A stretch of DNA of 26,510 nt from SZUA-442 sp051011415 (GTDB lineage Bacteria > Actinomycetota > Acidimicrobiia > Spongiisociales > UBA5794). Under the pieces are notes generated by a model that was not told the origin of the DNA, did no database searches, and saw only the letters and a list, made by a program, of their open reading frames with translations. Position numbers and translations under genes: made by a program. Positions 7,258 through 13,804 of the stretch are shown here, piece by piece. Where the stretch lies: positions 1-26,510 of the forward strand of contig JBPCTY010000081.1 in the NCBI GenBank assembly GCA_051011415.1, given 5' to 3'. Numbering within the stretch: position 1 is the first letter of the stretch; each line of letters starts with the position of its first letter.

Positions 7258-7923
7258 CTAGCGGTCCAGAACCCAATGCGCGGCCTCGACAATCGAGGGC
7301 ACGTTCGCATCCGGTGGCGAGAATGCTGGGCTCCATTCTTGACCGGGACGGCGAACGAAGACACCGCGTAGTCCTGCCGCCTTCGCTCCGGCAATATCCC
7401 AGTCGTGCGCCGCAACCATCACGGTGGCCGAGGGGTGTGCCCCCATCTCTGCAACGGCAGCGTCGTACACCGAACGGTGCGGTTTGAAGCGCTGGACCAG
7501 GTCAACCGACAAGATGCGATCGAACAACGTATCGAGACCAGCACTGGTGATTTGGGCCTGCGCAGTCTCGAGTGGCGAGTTCGTGACCGCAGCAAGGGGA
7601 ACTCCTGCGTCCCGCAGCAACGCAAGACCCGGCATGACGTCCGGGTGAGGAGGAAGAGACCGCATCGTCCTTCCGAGGGTGGTCAGATCGTCCTCGCTCG
7701 CGGCAGTGCCAGATCTGCCGGCGACCGTAGCTAGGGCATCTCCTGCGAGAACGGAGAACGGGACATACGTATTGGTTGCAGAGGAGACGAACGACAGACG
7801 CAACAGCTCCGCAAACCAATCGGATGTGTCAACGTCTCCAGCGAATCGTTCGTCGAGAAGCTCTCGAATCGGGGAGAGGTCGAGCAGGGTTTCGTTCACA
7901 TCGAACAGCACGGTCGTTGTCAC
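7258..7923 (-). CDS. Haloacid dehalogenase type II-like HAD hydrolase
   Basis: This is a 221-residue HAD-superfamily hydrolase. Motif I is LFDVNETLLDL with nucleophile D8. Motif II is AVTNS (114-116). Motif III is K147 in QRFKPHRSVYDAA, and motif IV is AAHDWDIAGAKAAGLRGVFV (D174/D176). The KPxxxVYxxA and GAKxAG patterns match L-2-haloacid dehalogenase relatives. The actual substrate is unknown. The start is GTG at 7923. Further upstream the frame is open to 8226 but runs through the divergent promoter and lacks homology. A TACGGT box six bases before the GTG suggests a leaderless mRNA. Its 3' end faces the preceding gene with a 19-base gap. Confidence 0.88.
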   Translation of the reverse strand: MTTTVLFDVNETLLDLSPIRELLDERFAGDVDTSDWFAELLRLSFVSSATNTYVPFSVLAGDALATVAGRSGTAASEDDLTTLGRTMRSLPPHPDVMPGLALLRDAGVPLAAVTNSPLETAQAQITSAGLDTLFDRILSVDLVQRFKPHRSVYDAAVAEMGAHPSATVMVAAHDWDIAGAKAAGLRGVFVRRPGQEWSPAFSPPDANVPSIVEAAHWVLDR

Positions 7924-7929
7924 CAGCGC

Positions 7930-7935
7930 ACCGTA
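7930..7935 (-). promoter_or_regulatory. -10 box for a leaderless HAD transcript
   Basis: On the minus strand TACGGT is followed by six bases and then the GTG start at 7923. No ribosome-binding purine tract lies between them. The TANNNT pattern and spacing put the transcription start at or near the first base of the codon. Confidence 0.5.
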
Positions 7936-7952
7936 GCCGCACGACCGCCGGC

Positions 7953-7980
7953 TTGACCGCCGTTTGGCTCTGTGTAGTAT
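7953..7980 (+). promoter_or_regulatory. Promoter of the alpha ribosomal operon
   Basis: TTGACC (7953-7958) and TAGTAT (7975-7980) are separated by 16 bases, close to the housekeeping consensus and the best promoter match I see in the window. It points toward rpmJ-rpsM-rpsK-rpsD-rpoA-rplQ and is divergent from the HAD gene. Transcription should start near 7987, giving a leader of about 245 bases before rpmJ. Confidence 0.7.
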
Positions 7981-7986
7981 CACGGC

Positions 7987-8231
7987 AGAGCCCTTGCGGG
8001 CAGGCGTATACGCGCTTGCCGTTAGTTTCTGCAGGTCTCTACACTCGTGTGCACAGCCCCAGGCGGGCTGTGTTTTCTTGTGACAATCGACGTTGTTGAT
8101 ATCGACAGGACTGCTGCTCCACGTTGTGCAGCCTCCCAAGATGTAGACGTCAATCACTTCGGGATTCGGTTTGGATCCCCCGGTGCTTGGCGACGACGTC
8201 CCAACTAGGTACCGAGGCAGGATCACCGAAT
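7987..8231 (+). promoter_or_regulatory. Long 5' leader of the alpha operon with attenuator-like structure
   Basis: This 308-base intergenic region (7924-8231) holds no convincing gene. In the predicted leader, GGCAGGCG (7999-8006) pairs with CGCTTGCC (8013-8020, one G-U) around a six-base loop. A terminator-like hairpin follows at 8052-8079. CAGAGCCC (7986-7993) could pair, with one mismatch, with the 3' arm of that terminator. GCCC/GGGC at 7990-8001 offers a further alternative pairing. A third weak hairpin is GGGAT (8161-8165) with ATCCC (8175-8179). AGGA (8218-8221) serves rpmJ. Ribosomal-protein autoregulation by attenuation is the natural hypothesis; a separate small RNA of about 90 bases is the alternative. 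Confidence 0.5.
8052..8079 (+). terminator. Intrinsic terminator or attenuator inside the alpha-operon leader
   Basis: CACAGCCC (8052-8059), the loop CAGGC, and GGGCTGTG (8065-8072) form a perfect 8-base-pair GC-rich stem, followed at once by TTTTCTT. It lies downstream of the promoter and upstream of rpmJ on the same strand, so it can stop transcription before the operon unless prevented. Confidence 0.7.
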
Positions 8232-8345
8232 ATGAAAGTCTCAGCCTCAGCGAAGAAGATGTGCGAGAACTGTCGGATCATCCGGCGGCATGGCCGCGTA
8301 TGGGTGATTTGCCAGAATCCTCGCCACAAGCAGCGTCAGGGGTAA
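8232..8345 (+). CDS. rpmJ: 50S ribosomal protein L36
   Basis: The 37-residue protein begins MKVSASAKKMCENCRIIRRH and has the L36 zinc-binding set C11, C14, C27 and H32 (ICQNPRHKQRQG). It is therefore the zinc-containing type. L36 is a small late-assembling large-subunit protein. ATG 8232 is chosen because the longer open frame from 8124 has no homology. It is the first gene of the alpha operon here, since infA, which usually precedes it, is absent. Confidence 0.97.
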   Translation: MKVSASAKKMCENCRIIRRHGRVWVICQNPRHKQRQG

Positions 8346-8352
8346 TCCACAC

Positions 8353-8730
8353 ATGGCACGCATTGCCGGAGTCGACCTCCCAAGAGACAAGCGGATCGAA
8401 ATCGGTCTGACATATGTCTTCGGGATCGGCCGTTCGAGGGCGCTTCACATCCTCAACGAGCTCGACATCGACTACAACATCAAGGTCCGTGAGCTCTCTG
8501 ACGCAGAGGTGCTCCGGATTCGTCAGTTCATCGACGCCAACTACACGATCGAGGGCGATCTGCGCCGCGATGTTGCACAGAACATCAAGCGCAAGATCGA
8601 GATCGGTTGCTACCAGGGTCTGCGGCATCGCCGTGGTCTCCCGGTCCGCGGCCAGCGCACCCACACCAACGCACGCACCCGTAAAGGCAAGCGCGTTGCG
8701 ATCGCAGGCAAGAAGAAGGTCACCAAGTAA
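8353..8730 (+). CDS. rpsM: 30S ribosomal protein S13
   Basis: The 125-residue protein starts MARIAGVDLPRDKRIEIGLTYVFGIGRSRA, the S13 N-terminal domain with its helix-hairpin-helix-like motif. It ends in the basic tail RHRRGLPVRGQRTHTNARTRKGK, which contacts P-site tRNA. It forms the head-to-body bridge of the small subunit. It starts seven bases after rpmJ, and its TAA overlaps the rpsK ATG. Confidence 0.98.
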   Translation: MARIAGVDLPRDKRIEIGLTYVFGIGRSRALHILNELDIDYNIKVRELSDAEVLRIRQFIDANYTIEGDLRRDVAQNIKRKIEIGCYQGLRHRRGLPVRGQRTHTNARTRKGKRVAIAGKKKVTK

Positions 8731-9233
8731 TGACCACTCAGGACACCGACATCGCCACTGAAGAGGCAGCACCGGTCGAGGAAGCGGCAGAGGCTGCTCC
8801 ACAGGCCGAGGCGCCCGAAGAGGCCGTGATCGAGGCTCCCGCCGAGGAAGCAATCCCAGCCGGTCGCCGCAGGCGCGCCAAGCGGATCATCTCCCACGGT
8901 CAGGTCCACATCAAGGCCACCTTCAACAACACGATCCTCACCATCACCGACCAGGACGGCAAAGTTGCCGCATGGACGTCCGGTGGCTCCGTGGGCTTCA
9001 AGGGCTCACGCAAGTCGACGCCGTACGCCGCACAGGTCGCTGCAGAGCAGGCCGCACGTAAGGCCGGCGAGATGGGGATCCGCAAGCTTGACGTGATCGT
9101 CCGCGGTTCCGGCTCAGGCCGAGAGACCGCCATTCGTACCCTCCAGAACATGGGGATCGAGATCACGGGCATCAAGGACGTCACTCCGGTTCCGCACAAC
9201 GGCTGCCGGCCCAAGAAGCGGAAGGGGCGTTAA
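8730..9233 (+). CDS. rpsK: 30S ribosomal protein S11 with acidic N-terminal extension
   Basis: The normal S11 core runs from about residue 46 to 167: RRRRAKRIISHGQVHIKATF, FNNTILTITDQDG, GSGSGRETAIRTLQ, and PVPHNGCRPKKRKGR. S11 lines the platform near the E site. Residues 1-45 are an extra low-complexity stretch of Ala, Glu and Pro (AAPVEEAAEAAPQAEAPEEA), so the protein is 167 residues against a usual 125-135. The ATG overlapping the rpsM stop (TAATG) favours this start. An internal start near residue 45 cannot be excluded, but I see no ATG or GTG at the core boundary. Confidence 0.95.
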   Translation: MTTQDTDIATEEAAPVEEAAEAAPQAEAPEEAVIEAPAEEAIPAGRRRRAKRIISHGQVHIKATFNNTILTITDQDGKVAAWTSGGSVGFKGSRKSTPYAAQVAAEQAARKAGEMGIRKLDVIVRGSGSGRETAIRTLQNMGIEITGIKDVTPVPHNGCRPKKRKGR

Positions 9234-9235
9234 CG

Positions 9236-9841
9236 ATGGCTCGTTATACCGGCCCAAGAACCAAGCGGTCCAGGCGCGCACGTCAGCTGCTCGATGAGAA
9301 CAAGGCGAAATACTTCGACCGCCGTCCGTACCCACCGGGTCAGCACGGTCGCGGACGTATCCGTGAGTCGCAGTACCAGATTCAGCTCCGCGAGAAGCAG
9401 AAGCTCCGCTTCATGTACGGCGTGCTGGAGAAGCAGTTCCGCAAGTACTACAAGAACGCTGCGAAGAAGAGCGGTATCACCGGTACCAACCTTCTCGTCA
9501 TTCTCGAGACCAGGCTCGACAACGTCGTGTACCGGTCCAACCTTGCCAACACCAGGCCACAGGCCAGGCAGTTGGTGAACCACGGCCACTTCCAGGTCAA
9601 TGGCAAGAAGGTTGACATCCCGTCCTACGAGGTTCGCGCAGGCGACGTCGTGACGGTGAGGGAGAAGAGCAAGGACATCCTCCCCGTGCAGCATGCGATC
9701 GACACAGTTGGTCGCACGGTGCCCGAGTGGATCAATGTTGACCCTGGTGAGCGAAAGATCACCATCGACGACATGCCTTCTCGCGAACAGATCGACACCG
9801 ACATCAAAGAGCAACTCATCGTCGAGCTCTACTCCAAGTAG
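9236..9841 (+). CDS. rpsD: 30S ribosomal protein S4
   Basis: The 201-residue protein starts MARYTGPRTKRSRRARQLL and has YPPGQHGRGRIRESQYQIQL, then the S4 RNA-binding domain (LETRLDNVVYRSNLANTRPQ, then VNGKKVDIPSYEV). S4 nucleates 16S rRNA assembly. In E. coli it also represses its own alpha operon by binding the leader. The N-terminal region lacks the four zinc cysteines found in some S4 proteins. It lies two bases after rpsK, and a 35-base gap precedes rpoA. Confidence 0.98.
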   Translation: MARYTGPRTKRSRRARQLLDENKAKYFDRRPYPPGQHGRGRIRESQYQIQLREKQKLRFMYGVLEKQFRKYYKNAAKKSGITGTNLLVILETRLDNVVYRSNLANTRPQARQLVNHGHFQVNGKKVDIPSYEVRAGDVVTVREKSKDILPVQHAIDTVGRTVPEWINVDPGERKITIDDMPSREQIDTDIKEQLIVELYSK

Positions 9842-9876
9842 AGCGACGAACCGAACTACCGAACACAGGAGCGAAC

Positions 9877-10833
9877 GTGCTCATCACTCAGCGCCCCACA
9901 ATCGAAGAGGAACAGGTTGCAGACAACCGCTCGAAGTTCATTGTTGAACCACTCGAGCCAGGTTTCGGCTACACGCTCGGTAACACGATGCGTCGAACGC
10001 TGTTGTCGCGTATCCCAGGTGCAGCGATCACCTCGGTTCGAATCGATGGTGTACAACACGAGTTCTCGACAATCGACGGCGTCGTCGAAGATGTCGTGGA
10101 CTTCATCCTCAATCTCAAGCAGGTAGTCCTGCGAATCGACGTTGAAGAGACCCAGACCCTCTACCTGTCCGCCAAGGGCAGTGGCGAGGTGAAGGCCTCC
10201 GATCTCAAGGCACCTGCAGGTGTCGAGGTCGTCAACGGCGATCTTCACCTGGCAACGCTTTCGTCGACAGGCAAGCTCGAAGTCGAGCTCACCGCCGAGC
10301 GTGGTGTTGGCTACCGGAGTGCAGACCGCAACAAGAAGAGCGACACGATTGGCGTCATTCCAATCGACTCGATCTTCTCCCCAGTCCGCAAGGTCGCCTA
10401 TCGCGTCGAGAGCACCCAGGTTGGTCAGCGCACCGACTTCGACAAGCTCGTTCTCGATGTCGAGACCGATGGATCGATCACACCAGCTGAGGGCATCTCC
10501 TCCGCAGGTGGAACGCTTCGCAATCTCTTCGAGCTTCTCGCCGAGATGGAGGAGTACGACGCACTCGTTCCCGACGAGCTCGTGCCAGCAGAGCAGACAG
10601 GCCAAGAGCACCTCGATCTTCCGATCGAAGCCCTCGACCTGTCAGAGCGTCCACGCAACTGCTTGCGTCGTGCACAGGTCCAGACAGTCGGTGAGCTCAT
10701 TGAGAAGACCGAGGAGGATCTGCTGAACATCACGAACTTCGGCCAGAAGTCGCTCGAAGAAGTTGTCGCCAAGCTCGATGAGCTGGGCTTCAGCCTCAAG
10801 AACTACGCCGACGCTGAGGGGAGCGCGGTCTAA
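9877..10833 (+). CDS. rpoA: DNA-directed RNA polymerase subunit alpha
   Basis: The 318-residue subunit nucleates RNA polymerase assembly. The N-terminal dimerisation domain (to about residue 230) has FIVEPLEPGFGYTLGNTMRR and LLSRIPGAAITSVRIDGV. A linker leads to the C-terminal DNA-binding domain (about 245-310; LDLSERPRNCLRRAQVQTVG, then NFGQKSLEEV), which contacts UP elements and activators. The start codon is GTG at 9877, backed by ACAGGAG at 9864-9870. TAA overlaps the rplQ ATG. Confidence 0.98.
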   Translation: MLITQRPTIEEEQVADNRSKFIVEPLEPGFGYTLGNTMRRTLLSRIPGAAITSVRIDGVQHEFSTIDGVVEDVVDFILNLKQVVLRIDVEETQTLYLSAKGSGEVKASDLKAPAGVEVVNGDLHLATLSSTGKLEVELTAERGVGYRSADRNKKSDTIGVIPIDSIFSPVRKVAYRVESTQVGQRTDFDKLVLDVETDGSITPAEGISSAGGTLRNLFELLAEMEEYDALVPDELVPAEQTGQEHLDLPIEALDLSERPRNCLRRAQVQTVGELIEKTEEDLLNITNFGQKSLEEVVAKLDELGFSLKNYADAEGSAV

Positions 10834-11183
10834 TGCCACGCCCCAAGAAGGGAAAGCGCCTCGGCGGTTCCCCCTCGCACCAGCGCAAGATCCTTGCCAA
10901 CCTCACGGCATCGCTGATCGAGCACGAGGAGATCGTTACCACCAAGGCCAAGGCCAAGGTGCTGCGACCGTACGCAGAGAAGGTGATCACCAAGGCTCGC
11001 CGCGGTGATCTTCACGCTCGTCGCACGATCCTCAAGAAGATCGAGGACACGCAGGTTGTCACCAAGCTGTTTGACGATGTCGCACCGCGATACGCCGAAC
11101 GCCCAGGCGGCTACCTGCGTATCACCAAGCTCGGCCCCCGTCGTGGTGACGGCACCGAGATGGCAAAGATCGAACTCGTCTAG
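10833..11183 (+). CDS. rplQ: 50S ribosomal protein L17
   Basis: The 116-residue protein starts MPRPKKGKRLGGSPSHQRKI and contains LIEHEEIVTTKAKAKVLRPYAEK and ERPGGYLRITKLGPRRGDG. All are L17 signatures. L17 lies by the peptide exit tunnel. The length is the minimal bacterial form, without the long C-terminal extension found in many actinobacteria. It is the last gene of the alpha operon and is followed by a clear terminator. Confidence 0.98.
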   Translation: MPRPKKGKRLGGSPSHQRKILANLTASLIEHEEIVTTKAKAKVLRPYAEKVITKARRGDLHARRTILKKIEDTQVVTKLFDDVAPRYAERPGGYLRITKLGPRRGDGTEMAKIELV

Positions 11184-11220
11184 AACAGTTCTGGGTCAGC
11201 AATGATCCTGTACGCATTTC

Positions 11221-11247
11221 GAACCGGTCCTTCGGGGCCGGTTCTTT
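11221..11247 (+). terminator. Rho-independent terminator of the alpha operon
   Basis: GAACCGGTCC (11221-11230) pairs with GGGCCGGTTC (11235-11244) around a TTCG loop closed by C-G, an extra-stable UUCG tetraloop. The pairing is 10 base pairs with one G-U. A short TTT follows. It sits 37 bases after rplQ. Confidence 0.85.
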
Positions 11248-11257
11248 GCATTGCGGG

Positions 11258-11263
11258 TAGGGT
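11258..11263 (+). promoter_or_regulatory. -10 box for a leaderless Nudix transcript
   Basis: TAGGGT lies eight bases before GTG 11272, just after the alpha-operon terminator, with no Shine-Dalgarno sequence between. This supports GTG 11272 as both the transcription and the translation start. Confidence 0.45.
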
Positions 11264-11271
11264 CTCGCCTT

Positions 11272-11817
11272 GTGAACGGACCGACTGATCTCACAAGCGT
11301 GGTGGAGCGATATGTGCCGAGCGGTGACGAGCGCTCTCATCGCATTGCGATCGATGCACTCGAAACAGGCAGGCCGATGTGGCCGAGGTCGGAGTTCGTT
11401 CCGGGGCACTTCACCGCCTCGGGTTTCGTGTTGCGACCCGATCGGACTGCATTGCTGCTGATCCATCACGGGAAGCTGGATCGTTGGCTGCAGCCTGGCG
11501 GGCATTTTGAGGTGGAGGATGAAACCGTTGAGGTCGGTGCTCGGCGTGAGGTTGCTGAGGAGACCGGCTTGTCGCAGATTCGAAGGATGGGTTCCTCGCT
11601 GGTTCGTATCGACGCCCACCCGATTCCAGAGCGCGGAGATGAGCCTGAGCACATCCACATCGATCTTGCGATGGGATTCATCGCCGACTCGGATGAGATA
11701 GGTCCGATCGACGAAGTTCTCGATGCACGCTGGGTGCCGTTCGACCAGCTCGACGCGTACGACACCGATGACGCTGTGAAGCGTGGTGTGGCGACGTTGC
11801 GATCCATGATTGGCTGA
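11272..11817 (+). CDS. Nudix hydrolase
   Basis: The 181-residue protein has a Nudix box around residues 82-105: PGGHFEVEDE, then RREVAEETGL. Spacing from Gly to the first Glu is one residue longer than in MutT, a variant seen in other GGHxExxDE-type Nudix proteins. Such enzymes cleave nucleoside diphosphates linked to another group; the substrate cannot be inferred. GTG 11272 is chosen from the leaderless promoter geometry. A TTG at 11251 would extend the frame but falls next to the terminator. It stands alone between the alpha operon and a convergent methyltransferase. Confidence 0.88.
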   Translation: MNGPTDLTSVVERYVPSGDERSHRIAIDALETGRPMWPRSEFVPGHFTASGFVLRPDRTALLLIHHGKLDRWLQPGGHFEVEDETVEVGARREVAEETGLSQIRRMGSSLVRIDAHPIPERGDEPEHIHIDLAMGFIADSDEIGPIDEVLDARWVPFDQLDAYDTDDAVKRGVATLRSMIG

Positions 11818-11864
11818 CAAGACGAAGGTTCAGTGTTCCCCGAAGCCAGTCGGTTGATGAGCCT

Positions 11865-12461
11865 CTAAGCCGGTCTCCTGGCAACAGCAACTGCGATTGG
11901 GTAGTTCTGTTCGTCGTGGCCGTGTGCATGGCGAGTCCTGACCACGGACAGGTCGAGGATCTCGAATCCGTCGAGATGTGGCTTCAACTCGCTGAGGTCG
12001 ATCAGGTCGGCTGGTGACCAACCGCCGCCTTCGTCGGTCATGGACACGTCGAACTCGGTGATGAGGAGGGTCCCACCTCGAGCAACGCTCCCCACGGCGG
12101 TGGCCAGCGCATGTGTTCTCCCCGGGCCTTTCTGTGGCAATGCATACGTGCTGAAGACGAAGCTGAATTCGTCCGAGGTTGTCCACTCTCGGGTGTCGCC
12201 CACGAGAAAGGTGGCATCAACGCTGGCGTTGGCTGCCGCTTCTTTGGCTGCAGCGATCGCGGATGGCGCTATGTCGACGCCCGTCACGGCCCAGCCACGC
12301 TCTGCAAGCCAGATGCTGTTCTGGCCTGCACCACACCCCATGTCAAGCGATGTCCCAGCGGTGAGTGTCGGAGCCAGATCGATCACATGTTGGTCGAGCG
12401 GCGACTCGATGTGACCGTCGCGGTGTGCGGCCTCCCAATCGATGGGTGTGTCATCGTCCAT
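11865..12461 (-). CDS. Class I SAM-dependent methyltransferase
   Basis: The 198-residue protein has SAM-binding motif I, SLDMGCGAGQNSIWLAERG (residues about 38-56). The acidic residue at the end of beta-2 is D63 in VTGVDI. LVGDTREW and GGTLLITEF follow as later Rossmann strands. The substrate is unknown; the N-terminus WEAAHRDGHIESPLDQHV resembles small tellurite-resistance or thiopurine-type methyltransferases. The start is the ATG at 12461, seven bases after a TACGAT box on the minus strand. The upstream ATG at 12468-12470 overlaps that box and is less likely. It is convergent with the Nudix gene (47-base gap). Confidence 0.88.
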   Translation of the reverse strand: MDDDTPIDWEAAHRDGHIESPLDQHVIDLAPTLTAGTSLDMGCGAGQNSIWLAERGWAVTGVDIAPSAIAAAKEAAANASVDATFLVGDTREWTTSDEFSFVFSTYALPQKGPGRTHALATAVGSVARGGTLLITEFDVSMTDEGGGWSPADLIDLSELKPHLDGFEILDLSVVRTRHAHGHDEQNYPIAVAVARRPA

Positions 12462-12468
12462 GGAGGCC

Positions 12469-12474
12469 ATCGTA
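12469..12474 (-). promoter_or_regulatory. -10 box for a leaderless methyltransferase transcript
   Basis: On the minus strand TACGAT is followed by seven bases (GGCCTCC) and ATG. The arrangement is almost the same as at acpS (TACGAT, seven bases, ATG), and no ribosome binding site is visible. Confidence 0.5.
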
Positions 12475-12537
12475 TCTGTTCGGTTGGGTCGAGTGGGCCG
12501 CACGTTCACCCAAGCTAAACGTGTCATTGGCGTCTGA

Positions 12538-12543
12538 TACGTT
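12538..12543 (+). promoter_or_regulatory. -10 box for a leaderless DUF222-HNH transcript
   Basis: TACGTT lies six bases before ATG 12550 with no Shine-Dalgarno sequence. It shares the 88-base divergent gap with the methyltransferase promoter. Confidence 0.45.
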
Positions 12544-12549
12544 GTTGCC

Positions 12550-13737
12550 ATGTGTTACTCAACCGAGGGCCAGGAGGCCCCGGGGGAGGACTTTGGAGCA
12601 GAGGCGGCGGCAGAAGCCCTGACCCGATACACAGATGAAGAACTGGAGACAGCGATCATCGCTGAGAAGCGATGGATCGATGCCAAGCAGGCACAACTCG
12701 CACTCAAAGCGGCCGAATTCGAGCGCCGCGGTACTGCCGAGACACGGCATGTGCTTACGACCAAGCAGTGGCTGGCTCACGCCTGCCGTCTGACCAAGGC
12801 TGCTGCCTCGTCGCTTCTCAGAACGGGTCAGGTGCTGGCCGCGAACCAACAGCTCCGAGCGCGTTCCACCACGGGTGAGATCACGGCCGACGGCACCCGG
12901 CTCTTGGTTTCCACGATGCAAGCGCACCCCAACGAGTTTGCAGAGTTCGGCGATGCGATTGTCGATGCTGCGACCTATCTCTCGCCGAGAGACCTGAGAC
13001 AGGCGGTCAACTATTGGCGTCAGCAGGTCGACTATCCGGATGCGCTATCGGCTGTTGCTGCCAAGCGGAGGAGACGCCGGCTGTCGATAAACCAGACGTG
13101 GGACGGGATGTGGGCCGTGAGTGGAGAACTCGACCCAGAGTCCGGGCACATCGTTGCGACTGCCATCAATGCGCAGGCTGAACCCGGAGGGCTGGACCCC
13201 GACGACGGGCGAACCCGTGTGCAGCGAAACGCTGATGCGCTCACCGATCTGTGCCGATTCGCACTCGATCACGACGACACTTTGGTGACCTCAGGGGGAG
13301 AGAAGCCCCATGTCACGGTCGAGATCAGGTGGAGCGATCTTGTCCTTGACCACGGGAGAAACGAACCGGACGGTCGAACCGAACGCGAAACGTTGCCCGA
13401 GATTGATGGCATGCCCGTCGATCCAGAGACGCTGCGCCAGATGTCGTGTGACGCCGGCATCGTTCGCATGATCACCGGAGCTGAGGGCGAAGTTCTCGAT
13501 GTTGGACGGCGAACCCGGACCATCCCTCCCGCACTGCGGAGAGTCCTTGACCGAAGGGACGGAGGTTGTACATGGACGGGCTGCGACGCACCATCCAGGT
13601 GGACTGATGCCCATCACATCGTCCACTGGGCAGACGGAGGACCAACCGAACTCGCAAACCTGCGGCTTCTCTGTCGGAGACACCACACCGCGATTCATCA
13701 AGCGGATCAAGGGCTGCAGGCTGAATCGGAGCCGTAG
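12550..13737 (+). CDS. DUF222 / HNH endonuclease domain protein (13E12 type)
   Basis: This is a 395-residue protein. The N-terminal two thirds form the alpha-helical DUF222 region (LTTKQWLAHACRLTKAAASSLL, then ARSTTGEITADGTRLL). The C-terminal HNH nuclease motif spans residues about 337-385: GGCTWTGCDAP, TDAHHIVHWADGGPTELANL, CRRHHTAIH. All expected zinc cysteines and the HH catalytic pair are present, so the nuclease looks intact. Such genes are multicopy in many actinobacteria, including the REP13E12 repeats of mycobacteria, and are often regarded as mobile. I see no terminal repeats here. Function in the cell is unknown. Confidence 0.9.
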   Translation: MCYSTEGQEAPGEDFGAEAAAEALTRYTDEELETAIIAEKRWIDAKQAQLALKAAEFERRGTAETRHVLTTKQWLAHACRLTKAAASSLLRTGQVLAANQQLRARSTTGEITADGTRLLVSTMQAHPNEFAEFGDAIVDAATYLSPRDLRQAVNYWRQQVDYPDALSAVAAKRRRRRLSINQTWDGMWAVSGELDPESGHIVATAINAQAEPGGLDPDDGRTRVQRNADALTDLCRFALDHDDTLVTSGGEKPHVTVEIRWSDLVLDHGRNEPDGRTERETLPEIDGMPVDPETLRQMSCDAGIVRMITGAEGEVLDVGRRTRTIPPALRRVLDRRDGGCTWTGCDAPSRWTDAHHIVHWADGGPTELANLRLLCRRHHTAIHQADQGLQAESEP

Positions 13738-13763
13738 AAGGATGGCCAGCGGCCGGGTCACCG

Positions 13764-13769
13764 TATGCT
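13764..13769 (+). promoter_or_regulatory. Putative -10 box for the Yip1-like gene
   Basis: TATGCT lies 27 bases after the HNH stop, with a GGGGG purine tract at 13785-13789 downstream. It would give a short leader before the probable GTG start at 13805. No good -35 is visible. Confidence 0.3.
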
Positions 13770-13804
13770 TTATGGCATCTACAAGGGGGTTCGGGCTGGG
13801 CGTC

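Noticed and set aside
7983..8021. Three-way RNA junction closed by CGGCA/TGCCG
   Set aside because: The 5' arm lies upstream of the predicted transcription start (about 7987), so it would not be in the RNA. The 7999-8020 hairpin is preferred.
8052..8079. Terminator interpreted as the end of a gene on the plus strand
   Set aside because: No plus-strand gene lies between the promoter at 7953 and this hairpin, so I read it as an attenuator or the end of a small RNA.
7924..8226. N-terminal extension of the HAD protein, or a separate gene here
   Set aside because: The frame is open, but the translated part lacks homology and covers the alpha-operon promoter, hairpins and terminator. IF-1 was looked for here and not found.
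8124..8231. Longer version of L36 starting at 8124
   Set aside because: L36 is always about 37 residues, and ATG 8232 gives the canonical MKV start.
12550..13737. Insertion sequence or transposase around the DUF222-HNH gene
   Set aside because: No terminal inverted repeats, target duplications or transposase motifs were seen at its flanks.
13499..13804. Extended N-terminus of the Yip1-like protein overlapping the HNH gene
   Set aside because: The overlapping part is a shadow of the HNH coding sequence. The homologous-looking part begins near 13805.
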